From Coix lacryma-jobi var. lacryma-jobi (lineage: Eukaryota > Streptophyta > Magnoliopsida > Poales > Poaceae): a stretch of DNA of 64,000 bases. This document shows positions 10,550 through 24,900 of the stretch, piece after piece. Numbering within the stretch: the stretch's first letter is position 1; each line of letters begins with the position of its first letter. The notes under the pieces were generated by a model that made no database searches, had not been told where the DNA came from, and was given only the letters and a program-made list of their open reading frames with translations. The position numbers and the translations under genes were made by a program. Where the stretch lies: NCBI GenBank assembly GCA_009763385.1, contig CM019825.1:4708252-4772251 (forward strand). Direction: 5' to 3'.

Positions 10550-13500
10550 TGTAACACCCCTGGTGTTTAATTAATTAAAAATAAATTAGAAAATGGATAA
10601 AACCCTAGATGGAGGAAAAATCTAACCAGGTGTTTGTTGCATTCATGCCGTTGCATAATTTTTATCGAGTGGAAAATAAATTTATTAAACCCGTATAGGG
10701 CGAATCGGATTTATTCTATTTAGAAAATAAATAAAAGGCTTATGAAAATTTTACATAATCAAAGTCAAAGTTTTATTTGCCAAAACCTAGGAAAATATTT
10801 TCAAAACTCTGCAAAAGTTATTTGAGTTCAAACCGATTTGAAATTGGATTTCAAATGTTTTTGCAAAGGGAAAAGAAAAAGAAAACAAAAAGGGCTCCCT
10901 CACCCTCTCTCCCCTTCGCGCCGGCCCGCCACCTCTTTCCGGCCCAGCCTGACCGAGCCGCGGCCCCACTCCTCATCGCGGCCCGCGCCCCGCTCCCTCT
11001 CCGCTCGGCCCATCCGCCGCACCGACCGCACCGCTCCGCTCCCCCTCTCCCTCCCGCGCGGCCCACAGCGCGCCGGCCCGTCCCCGTTTCCCTCTCGCGC
11101 CCCCACTTGTCAGTCGTCGTCCCCAACCGACCCTCCCCGCCCTTCGCGCGGCAGCAGCGTGCGCGCACCCCTCCGCTCCCCCAGATCGACTCGCAGACCA
11201 CCAGCCGCCACCCCTCACCAGCCGCCACCCCTCTGTCCTCACCCTACAAATAATCATCCTACCTCGACCTCGCACCGCCTCCGCTAAGCCCCCCATCGAA
11301 CCCTAGCACCGTTCTCAGAGGCTCCCGAGCTAGTCTCCGCCACCCTCGCCATTGACAGGCTCTGTCCGAACTCGCCACCGCGCAGGGAAGCCACCACCGG
11401 CCCTCGTTTGCCCCTCCTTCGGTTTCGCGATCACACACCGCGTCCTGAAGGTCTACCCCGAAGTGAATCGGAGCGGGAGCACTGCGTCCGCGACCGCGCC
11501 GGAGCTCCGTTCGCAACACACGCGCCGCCACCGTCGTCCTCCCTCTCCAGTCCACGGTCGGCGACACCAACCCCTCCGACGGACCCGCGGTGAGCTTCCC
11601 AATCGATCCCCACCTTTCCCCGTAGTCGCTATCGGCCTCTAGCGTTTTCCCGGGCGAGCTCCGGCGAGTCACTCATGGCGCCGCCATGTTCGCGCTCGGC
11701 TCCGGCCGCCTTCGGGATGAATCCAACGCAACCAACCTCTTTTCCGAGTCCGTGGTAAGGTTTCCGCTCGATCCCGCCCTTTCCCTCGGCCGCTACTGCC
11801 TTCTAGCCCCTCCCCGATCATTCTCCCATGGCGCCGCCGCGAGGCCCGAGCGCCGCCGTGTCCTCTGGCACCGGCCGGCGAGCCAACCCTCCCCTTTTCC
11901 TTTCCAGCCGTCCGATCCAAAACCGATGTCCCAGATTAGATTAGATCTCGAACCGGTATGCACCTGGTTCACCGGTGCCGTGGACGCAGTCCACTCACGC
12001 TGCGTCAGCGGTCCACGGAGCACGTGGCACACCAACCCAATCACGCGGTGACACGCGGCACAACGTGGCGTCCACGCAAGCACGCACGCGCCGGTTATGG
12101 TGGTTTTGCAGAAAACCCCTCCACGTTTTTAGAAACCAACCCGCGATCCAGATCCACTGTTCCCTGAGTCTAGGTTTTCTTTCGGCTTAGCCCCTGCACT
12201 TCTTAGAAAACGAGGCGCAGTCCTCTGCACAGCCGCTTTCCCCGATCTAATCTCAGCCATCCATCCAGCGATCAACGGCTGACACTCGACCATACCCCTT
12301 CGCCGATGCCATTTTGCTAAAGAGTCCTCTACCTTTTTCGTAATCAACCCGCGGTCCAGTCGCCATGTGCGCTGAGTCTGCGAATTCGTCCGATCTAACC
12401 CCTCATCTTTCGGATAAATGAGGCCCGGTCCAGGTGACTTTTAAATTCAGATTTTATTTATTTAGAATACGAAAATGAGTTCAATCTATTTACAGAACTG
12501 CCACTCAGATTCAAACGCTTATAACTTTTGCGTTTTAACTCCGATTCGACCCGTTCAACTTGCGTTAGTTTCATAATTTCGTTCTCTACGCAGTAGATCT
12601 ATTATTTTACTGTTTTCATACTGTTTGTTGTACTGTTTTTCATTTCGCTTTGTATGTGCCATGTATGTTGATTGGGCCAGAGAGTGCGGAGTTCGAGGAC
12701 GCTCCAGACCATCCTTGCGACCCAGTTGATTCGACCCAGTCCGAAGGCAAGTGTTCTTGAACATCTTGCACCTACTTTATTTTACTTTTGGTACTAGAAT
12801 AGTTAGATCTTGTAGATGCATGCTTGTCATTAATTTGAATCCCATGTTAGGGTTTACTAGAATTTGTTTATATTATCCTTGTCGCCTGTTTTGGGGTGTT
12901 CGGGTAGGTGTCTTGCTTAGCCCTGCAGTCATGGTTGGGATGGGAGTTAAAATGTTTATAATCTTGATTAATGAAATATGAAACGAATGTGGACATGGTA
13001 ATTTTGTAGTAACATGGTTATTAGGTAAATCCGGCAGGATGGACCCGTATTGGTGGTTTTGTGCCGTGGGACTCGGCAGCTGCTTTTGGTTTTTGGTTCG
13101 GGGCTCGTGCTAGACATATCCTGCCTGGATCCCTAGGACCCGGTTCTCAGAGCATGTAACCCGGCTTGACAGCGCAACCATGAGATCTGGATGGGCTGGA
13201 CCTGGCTAATTAATTAGTTACCTCTAAGTTGAGGGTCCACACGGGGTTTGTTTTAGTGGCTCACGAGGGGGCCCTGGGGGTCGTAGACCTTTGTACGGGG
13301 TGAAACCTTAGAGGTACGTGTGGAACGGACTTGGAGGGGGCTTTGTAAAGGCCTTGCAGTGCAACCCGCTATGCACCTCGGCAGTGTTTAGCGTGACGGG
13401 ATCTGCACGACTCATGGGTAACGATGTGCAACCTCTGCAGAGTGTAAAACTGATATATCAGCCGTGCTCACGGTCACGAGCGGCTTGGACTTCTTTGAGA

Positions 13501-14161
13501 TTAGTTGGTTACTGGTTGGTTTGGGTTCGGGTCATCTGATGGACTTCAGGTGCGGTTGCCTGATGGACTTCAGGTGTTGGTTGCTCGGTGCGACTCCGAG
13601 TGTGGTTTGCTCGGTGCGACTCCGAGTGTGGTTACTTTTCTACAGAGTCTGTCTATAACCTAGTAAATAGGTGCATATGATTAATAGGGTGTGTCGCTTT
13701 AGGCGCTTGAGTCAAACAAAGTCAGCCTACCTTTGTTATAAGCCTCATAAGCATATTTTTTCCTACACTTGCGGAGTACATTTCGATGTACTCACCCTTC
13801 CTCTTTGTCCCCCCTGCTACCCCACCCAGACGCTGGAGACTACGTCTACGAGGAGCCGGAGTATCCAGAAGACGGAGGCTACGACCCTGACGACCTGTAC
13901 TAGGATGGCGCTACCCCCGGTCGACCTTCCTGTGGAGTGGAGTCCAGATCTTCCGCATCTTCGTCAGAGTTTACCTTAGAGTTAGTTTCATGAGAGACTG
14001 TACTTTTTATTTCAGACCCGAGAGTCATTTATGTAATAAAGTTCGATATTATTAATAAAGCATTGTTTTGATATTTACTATGATGTGAATATATGTATGA
14101 AAATTGATCCTGGCATACATATATTGTGCTCCAATTTTGTTCTTAAAATTGGGGTGTCACA
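10550..14161 (+). repeat. LTR 2 (3612 bp)
   Basis: Has two copies of the 17-bp unit (11209-11242). Variants shared with LTR 6: gctccgttcgcaac, tcacgctgcgtc, gaattcgtccg, gtgcatatgatt and tctacagagtc. Confidence 0.92.
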
Positions 14162-14165
14162 GGGT
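14162..14165 (+). other. Direct LTR-LTR joint, 4 bp (gggt)
   Basis: LTR 2 ends GTCACA and LTR 3 begins TGTAACA with only gggt between them. The whole internal segment is missing. Confidence 0.9.
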
Positions 14166-17100
14166 TGTAACACCCCTGGTGTTTAATTAATTAAAAATAA
14201 ATTAGAAAATGGATAAAACCCTAGATGGAGGAAAAATCTAACCAGGTGTTTGTTGCATTCATGCCGTTGCATAATTTTTATCGAGTGGAAAATAAATTTA
14301 TTAAACCCGTATAGGGCGAATCGGATTTATTCTATTTAGAAAATAAATAAAAGGCTTATGAAAATTTTACATAATCAAAGTCAAAGTTTTATTTGCCAAA
14401 ACCTAGGAAAATATTTTCAAAACTCTGCAAAAGTTATTTGAGTTCAAACCGATTTGAAATTGGATTTCAAATGTTTTTGCAAAGGGAAAAGAAAAAGAAA
14501 ACAAAAAGGGCTCCCTCACCCTCTCTCCCCTTCGCGCCGGCCCGCCACCTCTTTCCGGCCCAGCCTGACCGAGCCGCGGCCCCACTCCTCATCGCGGCCC
14601 GCGCCCCGCTCCCTCTCCGCTCGACCCATCCGCCGCACCGACCGCACCGCTCCGCTCCCCCTCTCCCTCCCGCGCGGCCCACAGCGCGCCGGCCCGTCCC
14701 CGTTTCCCTCTCGCGCCCCCACTTGTCAGTCGTCGTCCCCAACCGACCCTCCCCGCCCTTCGCGCGGCAGCAGCTTGCGCGCACCCCTCCGCTCCCCCAG
14801 ATCGACTCGCAGACCACCAGCCGCCACCCCTCTGTCCTCACCCTACAAATAATCATCCTACCTCGACCTCGCACCGCCTCCGCTAAGCCCCCCATCGAAC
14901 CCTAGCACCGTTCTCAGAGGCTCCCGAGCTAGTCTCCGCCACCCTCGCCATTGACAGGCTCTGTCCGAACTCGCCACCGCGCAGGGAAGCCACCACCGGC
15001 CCTCGTTTGCCCCTCCTTCGGTTTCGCGATCACACACCGCGTCCTGAAGGTCTACCCCGAAGTGAATCGGAGCGGGAGCACTGCGTCCGCGACCGCGCCG
15101 GAGCTCCGTCCGCAACACACGCGCCGCCACCGTCGTCCTCCCTCTCCAGTCCACGGTCGGCGACACCAACCCCTCCGACGGACCCGCGGTGAGCTTCCCA
15201 ATCGATCCCCACCTTTCCCCGTAGTCGCTATCGGCCTCTAGCGTTTTCCCGGGCGAGCTCCGGCGAGTCACTCATGGCGCCGCCATGTTCGCGCTCGGCT
15301 CCGGCCGCCTTCGGGATGAATCCAACGCAACCAACCTCTTTTCCGAGTCCGTGGTAAGGTTTCCGCTCGATCCCGCCCTTTCCCTCGGCCGCTACTGCCT
15401 TCTAGCCCCTCCCCGATCATTCTCCCATGGCGCCGCCGCGAGGCCCGAGCGCCGCCGTGTCCTCTGGCACCGGCCGGCGAGCCAACCCTCCCCTTTTCCT
15501 TTCCAGCCGTCCGATCCAAAACCGATGTCCCAGATTAGATTAGATCTCGAACCGGTATGCACCTGGTTCACCGGTGCCGTGGACGCAGTCCACTCACGCC
15601 GCGTCAGCGGTCCACGGAGCACGTGGCACACCAACCCAATCACGCGGTGACACGCGGCACAACGTGGCGTCCACGCAAGCACGCACGCGCCGGTTATGGT
15701 GGTTTTGCAGAAAACCCCTCCACGTTTTTAGAAACCAACCCGCGATCCAGATCCACTGTTCCCTGAGTCTAGGTTTTCTTTCGGCTTAGCCCCTGCACTT
15801 CTTAGAAAACGAGGCGCAGTCCTCTGCACAGCCGCTTTCCCCGATCTAATCTCAGCCATCCATCCAGCGATCAACGGCTGACACTCGACCATACCCCTTC
15901 GCCGATGCCATTTTGCTAAAGAGTCCTCTACCTTTTTCGTAATCAACCCGCGGTCCAGTCGCCATGTGCGCTGAGTCTGCGAATTCTTCCGATCTAACCC
16001 CTCATCTTTCGGATAAATGAGGCCCGGTCCAGGTGACTTTTAAATTCAGATTTTATTTATTTAGAATACGAAAATGAGTTCAATCTATTTACAGAACTGC
16101 CACTCAGATTCAAACGCTTATAACTTTTGCGTTTTAACTCCGATTCGACCCGTTCAACTTGCGTTAGTTTCATAATTTCGTTCTCTACGCAGTAGATCTA
16201 TTATTTTACTGTTTTCATACTGTTTGTTGTACTGTTTTTCATTTCGCTTTGTATGTGCCATGTATGTTGATTGGGCCAGAGAGTGCGGAGTTCGAGGACG
16301 CTCCAGACCATCCTTGCGACCCAGTTGATTCGACCCAGTCCGAAGGCAAGTGTTCTTGAACATCTTGCACCTACTTTATTTTACTTTTGGTACTAGAATA
16401 GTTAGATCTTGTAGATGCATGCTTGTCATTAATTTGAATCCCATGTTAGGGTTTACTAGAATTTGTTTATATTATCCTTGTCGCCTGTTTTGGGGTGTTC
16501 GGGTAGGTGTCTTGCTTAGCCCTGCAGTCATGGTTGGGATGGGAGTTAAAATGTTTATAATCTTGATTAATGAAATATGAAACGAATGTGGACATGGTAA
16601 TTTTGTAGTAACATGGTTATTAGGTAAATCCGGCAGGATGGACCCGTATTGGTGGTTTTGTGTCGTGGGACTCGGCAGCTGCTTTTGGTTTTTGGTTCGG
16701 GGCTCGTGCTAGACATATCCTGCCTGGATCCCTAGGACCCGGTTCTCAGAGCATGTAACCCGGCTTGACAGCGCAACCATGAGATCTGGATGGGCTGGAC
16801 CTGGCTAATTAATTAGTTACCTCTAAGTTGAGGGTCCACACGAGGTTTGTTTTAGTGGCTCACGAGGGGGCCCTGGGGGTCGTAGACCTTTGTACGGGGT
16901 GAAACCTTAGAGGTACGTGTGGAACGGACTTGGAGGGGGCTTTGTAAAGGCCTTGCAGTGCAACCCGCTATGCACCTCGGCAGTGTTTAGCGTGACGGGA
17001 TCTGCACGACTCATGGGTAACGATGTGCAACCTCTGCAGAGTGTAAAACTGATATATCAGCCGTGCTCACGGTCACGAGCGGCTTGGACTTCTTTGAGAT

Positions 17101-17759
17101 TAGTTGGTTACTGGTTGGTTTGGGTTCGGGTCATCTGATGGACTTCAGGTGCGGTTGCCTGATGGACTTCAGATGTTTGTTGCTCGGTGCGACTCCGAGT
17201 GTGGTTTGCTCGGTGCGACTCCGAGTGTGGTTACTTTTCTACAAAGTCTGTCTATAACCTAGTAAATAGGTGCATAGGATTAATAGGGTGTGTCGCTTTA
17301 GGCGCTTGAGTCAAACAAAGTCAGCCTACCTTTGTTATAAGCCTCATAAGCATATTTTTTCCTACACTTGCGGAGTACATTTCGATGTACTCACCCTTCC
17401 TCTTTGTCCCCCCTGCTACCCCACCCAGACGCTGGAGACTACGTCTACGAGGAGCCGGAGTATCCAGAAGACGGAGGCTACGACCCTGACGACCTGTACT
17501 AGGATGGCGCTACCCCCGGTCGACCTTCCTGTGGAGTGGAGTCCAGATCTTCCGCATCTTCGTCAGAGTTTACCTTAGAGTTAGTTTCATGAGAGACTGT
17601 ACTTTTTATTTCAGACCCGAGAGTCATTTATGTAATAAAGTTCGATATTATTAATAAAGCATTGTTTGATATTTACTATGATGTGAATATATGTATGAAA
17701 ATTGATCCTGGCATACATATATTGTGCTCCAATTTTGTTCTTAAAATTGGGGTGTCACA
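14166..17759 (+). repeat. LTR 3 (3594 bp)
   Basis: Has one copy of the 17-bp unit. Variants shared with LTR 7: cagcagcttgcgcgc, ttgtgtcgtggg and cacacgaggtttg. Confidence 0.92.
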
Positions 17760-18049
17760 GAGTGGTATCGGAGCCGTGTTGACCGTAGGACGCTACCCTA
17801 GTCAGTCGTCGAATTTACAAAACTATTTTTACAAAGTCTGACCCCTTTTCCCACTTCTGTACTCTTTCTCTGCTGAAAATTCAAACTCAGTTTAAAAGTA
17901 GGTCCTCCAATAGTAGGATGCCCACCATAAATTGTTGAACTCGTAGAACGTTGTTTGACATGTGCTGGTGCTCTTGTTTGATTTGCTTCTTTGTATTGAC
18001 TGTAGTCCCTCCGAATCTCGGGACGAGATTCCAGTTAAGGGGGTAAGTT
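17760..18049 (+). other. Internal region 2 (290 bp)
   Basis: Same PBS-to-PPT segment as at 10260-10549, with no difference noticed. Confidence 0.88.
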
Positions 18050-21000
18050 TGTAACACCCCTGGTGTTTAATTAATTAAAAATAAATTAGAAAATGGATAA
18101 AACCCTAGATGGAGGAAAAATCTAACCAGGTGTTTGTTGCATTCATGCCGTTGCATAATTTTTATCGAGTGGAAAATAAATTTATTAACCCGTATAGGGC
18201 GAATCGGATTTATTCTATTTAGAAAATAAATAAAAGGCTTATGAAAATTTTACATAATCAAAGTCAAAGTTTTATTTGCCAAAACCTAGGAAAATATTTT
18301 CAAAACTCTGCAAAAGTTATTTGAGTTCAAACCGATTTGAAATTGGATTTCAAATGTTTTTGCAAAGGGAAAAGAAAAAGAAAACAAAAAGGGCTCCCTC
18401 ACCCTCTCTCCCCTTCGCGCCGGCCCGCCACCTCTTTCCGGCCCAGCCTGACCGAGCCGCGGCCCCACTCCTCATCGCGGCCCGCGCCCCGCTCCCTCTC
18501 CGCTCGACCCATCCGCCGCACCGACCGCACCGCTCCGCTCCCCCTCTCCCTCCCGCGCGGCCCACAGCGCGCCGGCCCGTCCCCGTTTCCCTCTCGCGCC
18601 CCCACTTGTCAGTCGTCGTCCCCAACCGACCCTCCCCGCCCTTCGCGCGGCAGCAGCGTGCGCGCACCCCTCCGCTCCCCCAGATCGACTCGCAGACCAC
18701 CAGCCGCCACCCCTCACCAGCCGCCACCCCTCTGTCCTCACCCTACAAATAATCATCCTACCTCGACCTCGCACCGCCTCCGCTAAGCCCCCCATCGAAC
18801 CCTAGCACCGTTCTCAGAGGCTCCCGAGCTAGTCTCCGCCACCCTCGCCATTGACAGGCTCTGTCCGAACTCGCCACCGCGCAGGGAAGCCACCACCGGC
18901 CCTCGTTTGCCCCTCCTTCGGTTTCGCGATCACACACCGCGTCCTGAAGGTCTACCCCGAAGTGAATCGGAGCGGGAGCACTGCGTCCGCGACCGCGCCG
19001 GAGCTCCGTCCGCAACACACGCGCCGCCACCGTCGTCCTCCCTCTCCAGTCCACGGTCGGCGACACCAACCCCTCCGACGGACCCGCGGTGAGCTTCCCA
19101 ATCGATCCCCACCTTTCCCCGTAGTCGCTATCGGCCTCTAGCGTTTTCCCGGGCGAGCTCCGGCGAGTCACTCATGGCGCCGCCATGTTCGCGCTCGGCT
19201 CCGGCCGCCTTCGGGATGAATCAACGCAACCAACCTCTTTTCCGAGTCCGTGGTAAGGTTTCCGCTCGATCCCGCCCTTTCCCTCGGCCGCTACTGCCTT
19301 CTAGCCCCTCCCCGATCATTCTCCCATGGCGCCGCCGCGAGGCCCGAGCGCCGCCGTGTCCTCTGGCACCGGCCGGCGAGCCAACCCTCCCCTTTTCCTT
19401 TCCAGCCGTCCGATCCAAAACCGATGTCCCAGATTAGATTAGATCTCGAACCGGTATGCACCTGGTTCACCGGTGCCGTGGACGCAGTCCACTCACGCCG
19501 CGTCAGCGGTCCACGGAGCACGTGGCACACCAACCCAATCACGCGGTGACACGCGGCACAACGTGGCGTCCACGCAAGCACGCACGCGCCGGTTATGGTG
19601 GTTTTGCAGAAACCCCTCCACGTTTTTAGAAACCAACCCGCGATCCAGATCCACTGTTCCCTGAGTCTAGGTTTTCTTTCGGCTTAGCCCCTGCACTTCT
19701 TAGAAAACGAGGCGCAGTCCTCTGCACAGCCGCTTTCCCCGATCTAATCTCAGCCATCCATCCAGCGATCAACGGCTGACACTCGACCATACCCCTTCGC
19801 CGATGCCATTTTGCTAAAGAGTCCTCTACCTTTTCGTAATCAACCCGCGGTCCAGTCGCCATGTGCGCTGAGTCTGCGAATTCTTCCGATCTAATCCCTC
19901 ATCTTTCGGATAAATGAGGCCCGGTCCAGGTGACTTTTAAATTCAGATTTTATTTATTTAGAATACGAAAATGAGTTCAATCTATTTACAGAACTGCCAC
20001 TCAGATTCAAACGCTTATAACTTTTGCGTTTTAACTCCGATTCGACCCGTTCAACTTGCGTTAGTTTCATAATTTCGTTCTCTACGCAGTAGATCTATTA
20101 TTTTACTGTTTTCATACTGTTTGTTGTACTGTTTTCATTTCGCTTTGTATGTGCCATGTATGTTGATTGGGCCAGAGAGTGCGGAGTTCGAGGACGCTCC
20201 AGACCATCCTTGCGACCCAGTTGATTCGACCCAGTCCGAAGGCAAGTGTTCTTGAACATCTTGCACCTACTTTATTTTACTTTTGGTACTAGAATAGTTA
20301 GATCTTGTAGATGCATGCTTGTCATTAATTTGAATCCCATGTTAGGGTTTACTAGAATTTGTTTATATTATCCTTGTCGCCTGTTTTGGGGTGTTCGGGT
20401 AGGTGTCTTGCTTAGCCCTGCAGTCATGGTTGGGATGGGAGTTAAAATGTTTATAATCTTGATTAATGAAATATGAAACGAATGTGGACATGGTAATTTT
20501 GTAAGTAACATGGTTATTAGGTAAATCCGGCAGGATGGACCGTATTGGTGGTTTTGTGCCGTGGGACTCGGCAGCTGCTTTTGGTTTTTTGGTTCGGGCT
20601 CGTGCTAGACATATCCTGCCTGGATCCCTAGGACCCGGTTCTCAGAGCATGTAACCCGGCCTTGACAAGCGCAACCATGAGATCTGGATGGGCTGGACCT
20701 GGCTAATTAATTAGTTACCTCTAAGTTGAGGGTCCACACGGGGTTTTGTTTTAGTGGCTCACGAGGGGGCCCTGGGGGTCGTAGACCTTTGTACGGGGTG
20801 AAACCTTAGAGGTACGTGTGGAACGGACTTGGAGGGGGGCTTTGTAAAGGCCTTGCAGTGCAACCCGCTATGCACCTCGGCAGTGTTAGCGTGACGGGAT
20901 CTGCACGACTCATGGGTAACGATGTGCAACCTCTGCAGAGTGTAAAACTGATATATCAGCCGTGCTCACGGTCACGAGCGGCTTGGACTTCTTTGAGATT

Positions 21001-21661
21001 AGTTGGTTACTGGTTGGTTTGGGTTCGGGTCATCTGATGGACTTCAGGTGCGGTTGCCTGATGGACTTCAGATGTTTGTTGCTCGGTGCGACTCCGAGTG
21101 TGGTTTGCTCGGTGCGACTCCGAGTGTGGTTACTTTTTCTACAAAGTCTGTCTATAACCTAGTAAATAGGTGCATAGGATTAATAGGGTGTGTCGCTTTA
21201 GGCGCTTGAGTCAAACAAAGTCAGCCTACCTTGTTATAAGCCTCATAAGCATATTTTTTCCTACACTTGCGGAGTACATTTCGATGTACTCACCCTTCCT
21301 CTTTGTCCCCCCTGCTACCCCCACCCAGACGCTGGAGACTACGTCTACGAGGAGCCGGAGTATCCAGAAGACGGAGGCTACGACCCTGACGACCTGTACT
21401 AGGATGGCGCTACCCCCGGTCGACCTTCCTGTGGAGTGGAGTCCAGATCTTCCGCATCTTCGTCAGAGTTTACCTTAGAGTTAGTTTCATGAGAGACTGT
21501 ACTTTTTATTTCAGACCCGAGAGTCATTTATGTAATAAAGTTCGATATTATTAATAAAGCATTGTTTTGATATTTACTATGATGTGAATATATGTATGAA
21601 CAATTGATCCTGGCATACATATATTGTGCTCCAATTTTGTTCTTAAAATTGGGGTGTCACA
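18050..21661 (+). repeat. LTR 4 (3612 bp)
   Basis: Has two copies of the 17-bp unit. It shares gatctaatccctcatc with LTR 8. From about 19220 on it collects many single-base length differences in short runs, unlike the other copies. Confidence 0.9.
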
Positions 21662-21953
21662 GAGTGGTATCGGAGCCGTGTTGACCGTAGGACGCTACCC
21701 TAGTCAGTCGTCGAATTTACAAAACTATTTTTACAAAGTCTGACCCCTTTTCCCCACTTCTGTACTCTTTCTCTGCTGAAAATTCAAACTCAGTTTAAAA
21801 GTAGGTCCTCCAATAGTAGGATGCCCACCATAAATTGTTGAACTCGTAGAACGTTGTTTGACATGTGCTGGTGCTCTTGTTTGATTTGCTTCTTTGTATT
21901 GACTGTAGTCCCTCCGAATCTCGGGACGAGATTCCAGTTAAGGGGGGTAAGTT
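21662..21953 (+). other. Internal region 3 (292 bp)
   Basis: Same segment with one extra C near 21755 and one extra G in the purine tract near 21945, both in homopolymer runs. Confidence 0.85.
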
Positions 21954-24900
21954 TGTAACACCCCTGGTGTTTAATTAATTAAAATAAATTAGAAAATGGA
22001 TAAAACCCTAGATGGAGGAAAATCTAACCAGGTGTTTGTTGCATTCATGCCGTTGCATAATTTTTATCGAGTGGAAAATAAATTTATTAAACCCGTATAG
22101 GGCGAATCGGATTTATTCTATTTAGAAAATAAATAAAGGCTTATGAAAATTTTACATAATCAAAGTCAAAGTTTTATTTGCCAAAACCTAGGAAAAATAT
22201 TTTCAAAACTCTGCAAAAGTTATTTGAGTTCAAACCGATTTGAAATTGGATTTCAAATGTTTTTGCAAAGGGAAAAGAAAAAGAAAACAAAAAGGGCTCC
22301 CTCACCTCTCTCCCCTTCGCGCCGGCCCCGCCACCTCTTTCCGGCCCAGCCTGACCGAGCCGCGGCCCCACTCCTCATCGCGGCCCGCGCCCCGCTCCCT
22401 CTCCGCTCGACCCATCCGCCGCACCGACCGCACCGCTCCGCTCCCCCTCTCCTCCCCCCCGCGCGGCCCACAGGCGCGCCGGCCCGTCCCCGTTTCCCTC
22501 TCGCCCCCCACTTGTCAGTCGTCGTCCCCAACCGACCCTCCCCGCCCTTCGCGCGGCAGCAGCGTGCGCGCACCCCTCCGCTCCCCCAGATCGACTCGCA
22601 GACCACCACCGCCACCCCTCACCAGCCGCCACCCCTCTGTCCTCACCCTACAAATAATCATCCTACCTCGCACCTCGCACCGCCTCCCGCTAAGCCCCCC
22701 ATCGAACCCTAGCACCGTTCTCAGAGGCTCCCGAGCTAGTCTCCGCCACCCTCGCCATTGACAGGCTCTGTCCGAACTCGCCACCGCCAGGAAGCCACCA
22801 CCGGCCCTCGTTTGGCCCCTCCTTCGGTTTCGCGATCACACACACGCGTCCTGAAGGTCTACCCCCGAAGTGAATCGGAGCGGGAGCACTGCGTCCGCGA
22901 CCGCGCCGGAGCTCCGTCCGCAACACACGCGCCGCCACCGTCGTCCTCCCTCCTCCAGTCCACGGTCGGCGACACCAACCCTCCGACGGACCCGCGGTGA
23001 GCTTCCCAATCGATCCCCACCTTTCCCCGTAGTCGCTATCGGCCTCTAGCGTTTTCCCGGGCGAGCTCCGGCGAGTCACTCATGGCGCCGCCATGTTCGC
23101 GCTCGGCTCCGGCCGCCTTCGGGATGAATCCAACGCAACCAACCTCTTTTCCGAGTCCGTGGTAAGGTTTCCGCTCGATCCCGCCCTTTCCCTCGGCCGC
23201 TACTGCCTTCTAGCCCTCCCCGATCATTCTCCCATGGCGCCGCCGCGAGGCCCGAGCGCCGCCGTGTCCTCTGGCACCGGCCGGCGAGCCAACCCTCCCC
23301 TTTTCCTTTCCAGCCGTCCGATCCAAAACCGATGTCCCAGATTAGATTAGATCTCGAACCGGTATGCACCTGGTTCACCGGTGCCGTGGACGCAGTCCAC
23401 TCACGCCGCGTCAGCGGTCCACGGAGCACGTGGCACACCAACCCAATCACGCGTGACACGCGGCACAACGTGGCGTCCACGCAAGCACGCACGCGCCGGT
23501 TATGGTGGTTTTGCAGAAAACCCCTCCACGTTTTTAGAAACCAACCCGCGATCCAGATCCACTGTTCCCCTGAGTCTAGGTTTTCTTTCGGCTTAGCCCC
23601 TGCACTTCTTAGAAAACGAGGCGGCAGTCCTCTGCACAGCCGCTTTCCCCGATCTAATCTCAGCCATCCATCCAGCGATCAACGGCTGACACTCGACCAT
23701 ACCCCTTCGCCGATGCCATTTTGCTAAGAGTCCTCTACCTTTTTCGTAATCAACCCCGCGGTCCAGTCGCCATGTGCGCTGAGTCTGCGAATTCTTCCGA
23801 TCTAACCCCTTCATCTTTCGGATAAATGAGGCCCGGTCCAGGTGACTTTTAAATTCAGATTTATTTATTTAGAATACGAAATGAGTTCAATCTATTTACA
23901 GAACTGCCACTCAGATTCAAACGCTTATAACTTTTGCGTTTTAACTCCGATTCGACCCGTTCAACTTGCGTTAGTTTCATAATTTCGTTCTCTACGCAGT
24001 AGATCTATTATTTTACTGTTTTCATACTGTTGTTGTACTGTTTTTCATTTCGCTTTGTATGTGCCATGTATGTTGATTGGGCCAGAGAGTGCGGAGTTCG
24101 AGGACGCTCCAGACCATCCTTGCGACCCAGTTGATTCGACCCAGTCCGAAGGCAAGTGTTCTTGAACATCTTGCACCTACTTTATTTTACTTTTGGTACT
24201 AGAATAGTTAGATCTTGTAGATGCATGCTTGTCATTAATTTGAATCCCATGTTAGGGTTTACTAGAATTTGTTTATATTATCCTTGTCGCCTGTTTTGGG
24301 GGTGTTCGGGTAGGTGTCTTGCTTAGCCCTGCAGTCATGGTTGGGATGGGAGTTAAAATGTTTATAATCTTGATTAATGAAATATGAAACGAATGTGGAC
24401 ATGGTAATTTTGTAGTAACATGGTTATTAGGTAAATCCGGCAGGATGGACCCGTATTGGTGGTTTTGTGCCGTGGGACTCGCAGCTGCTTTGGTTTTTGG
24501 TTCGGGGCTCGTGCTAGACATATCCTGCCTGGATCCCTAGGACCCTGTTCTCAGAGCATGTAACCCGGCTTGACAGCGCAACCATGAGATCTGGATGGGC
24601 TGGACCTGGCTAATTAATTAGTTACCTCTAAGTTGAGGGTCCCACACGGGGTTTGTTTTAGTGGCTCACGAGGGGGCCCTGGGGGTCGTAGACCTTTGTA
24701 CGGGGTGAAACCTTAGAGGTACGTGTGGAACGGACTTGGAGGGGGCTTTGTAAAGGCCTTGCAGTGCAACCCGCTATGCACCTCGGCAGTGTTTAGCGTG
24801 ACGGGATCTGCACGACTCATGGGTAACGATGTGCAACCTCTGCAGAGTGTAAAACTGATATATCAGCCGTGCTCACGGTCACGAGCGGCTTGGACTTCTT

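Noticed and set aside
14162..14165. gggt as a target-site duplication of a separate insertion
   Set aside because: The family makes a 5-bp duplication (tccac at the borders), and gggt is not found at the far side of any neighbouring LTR.
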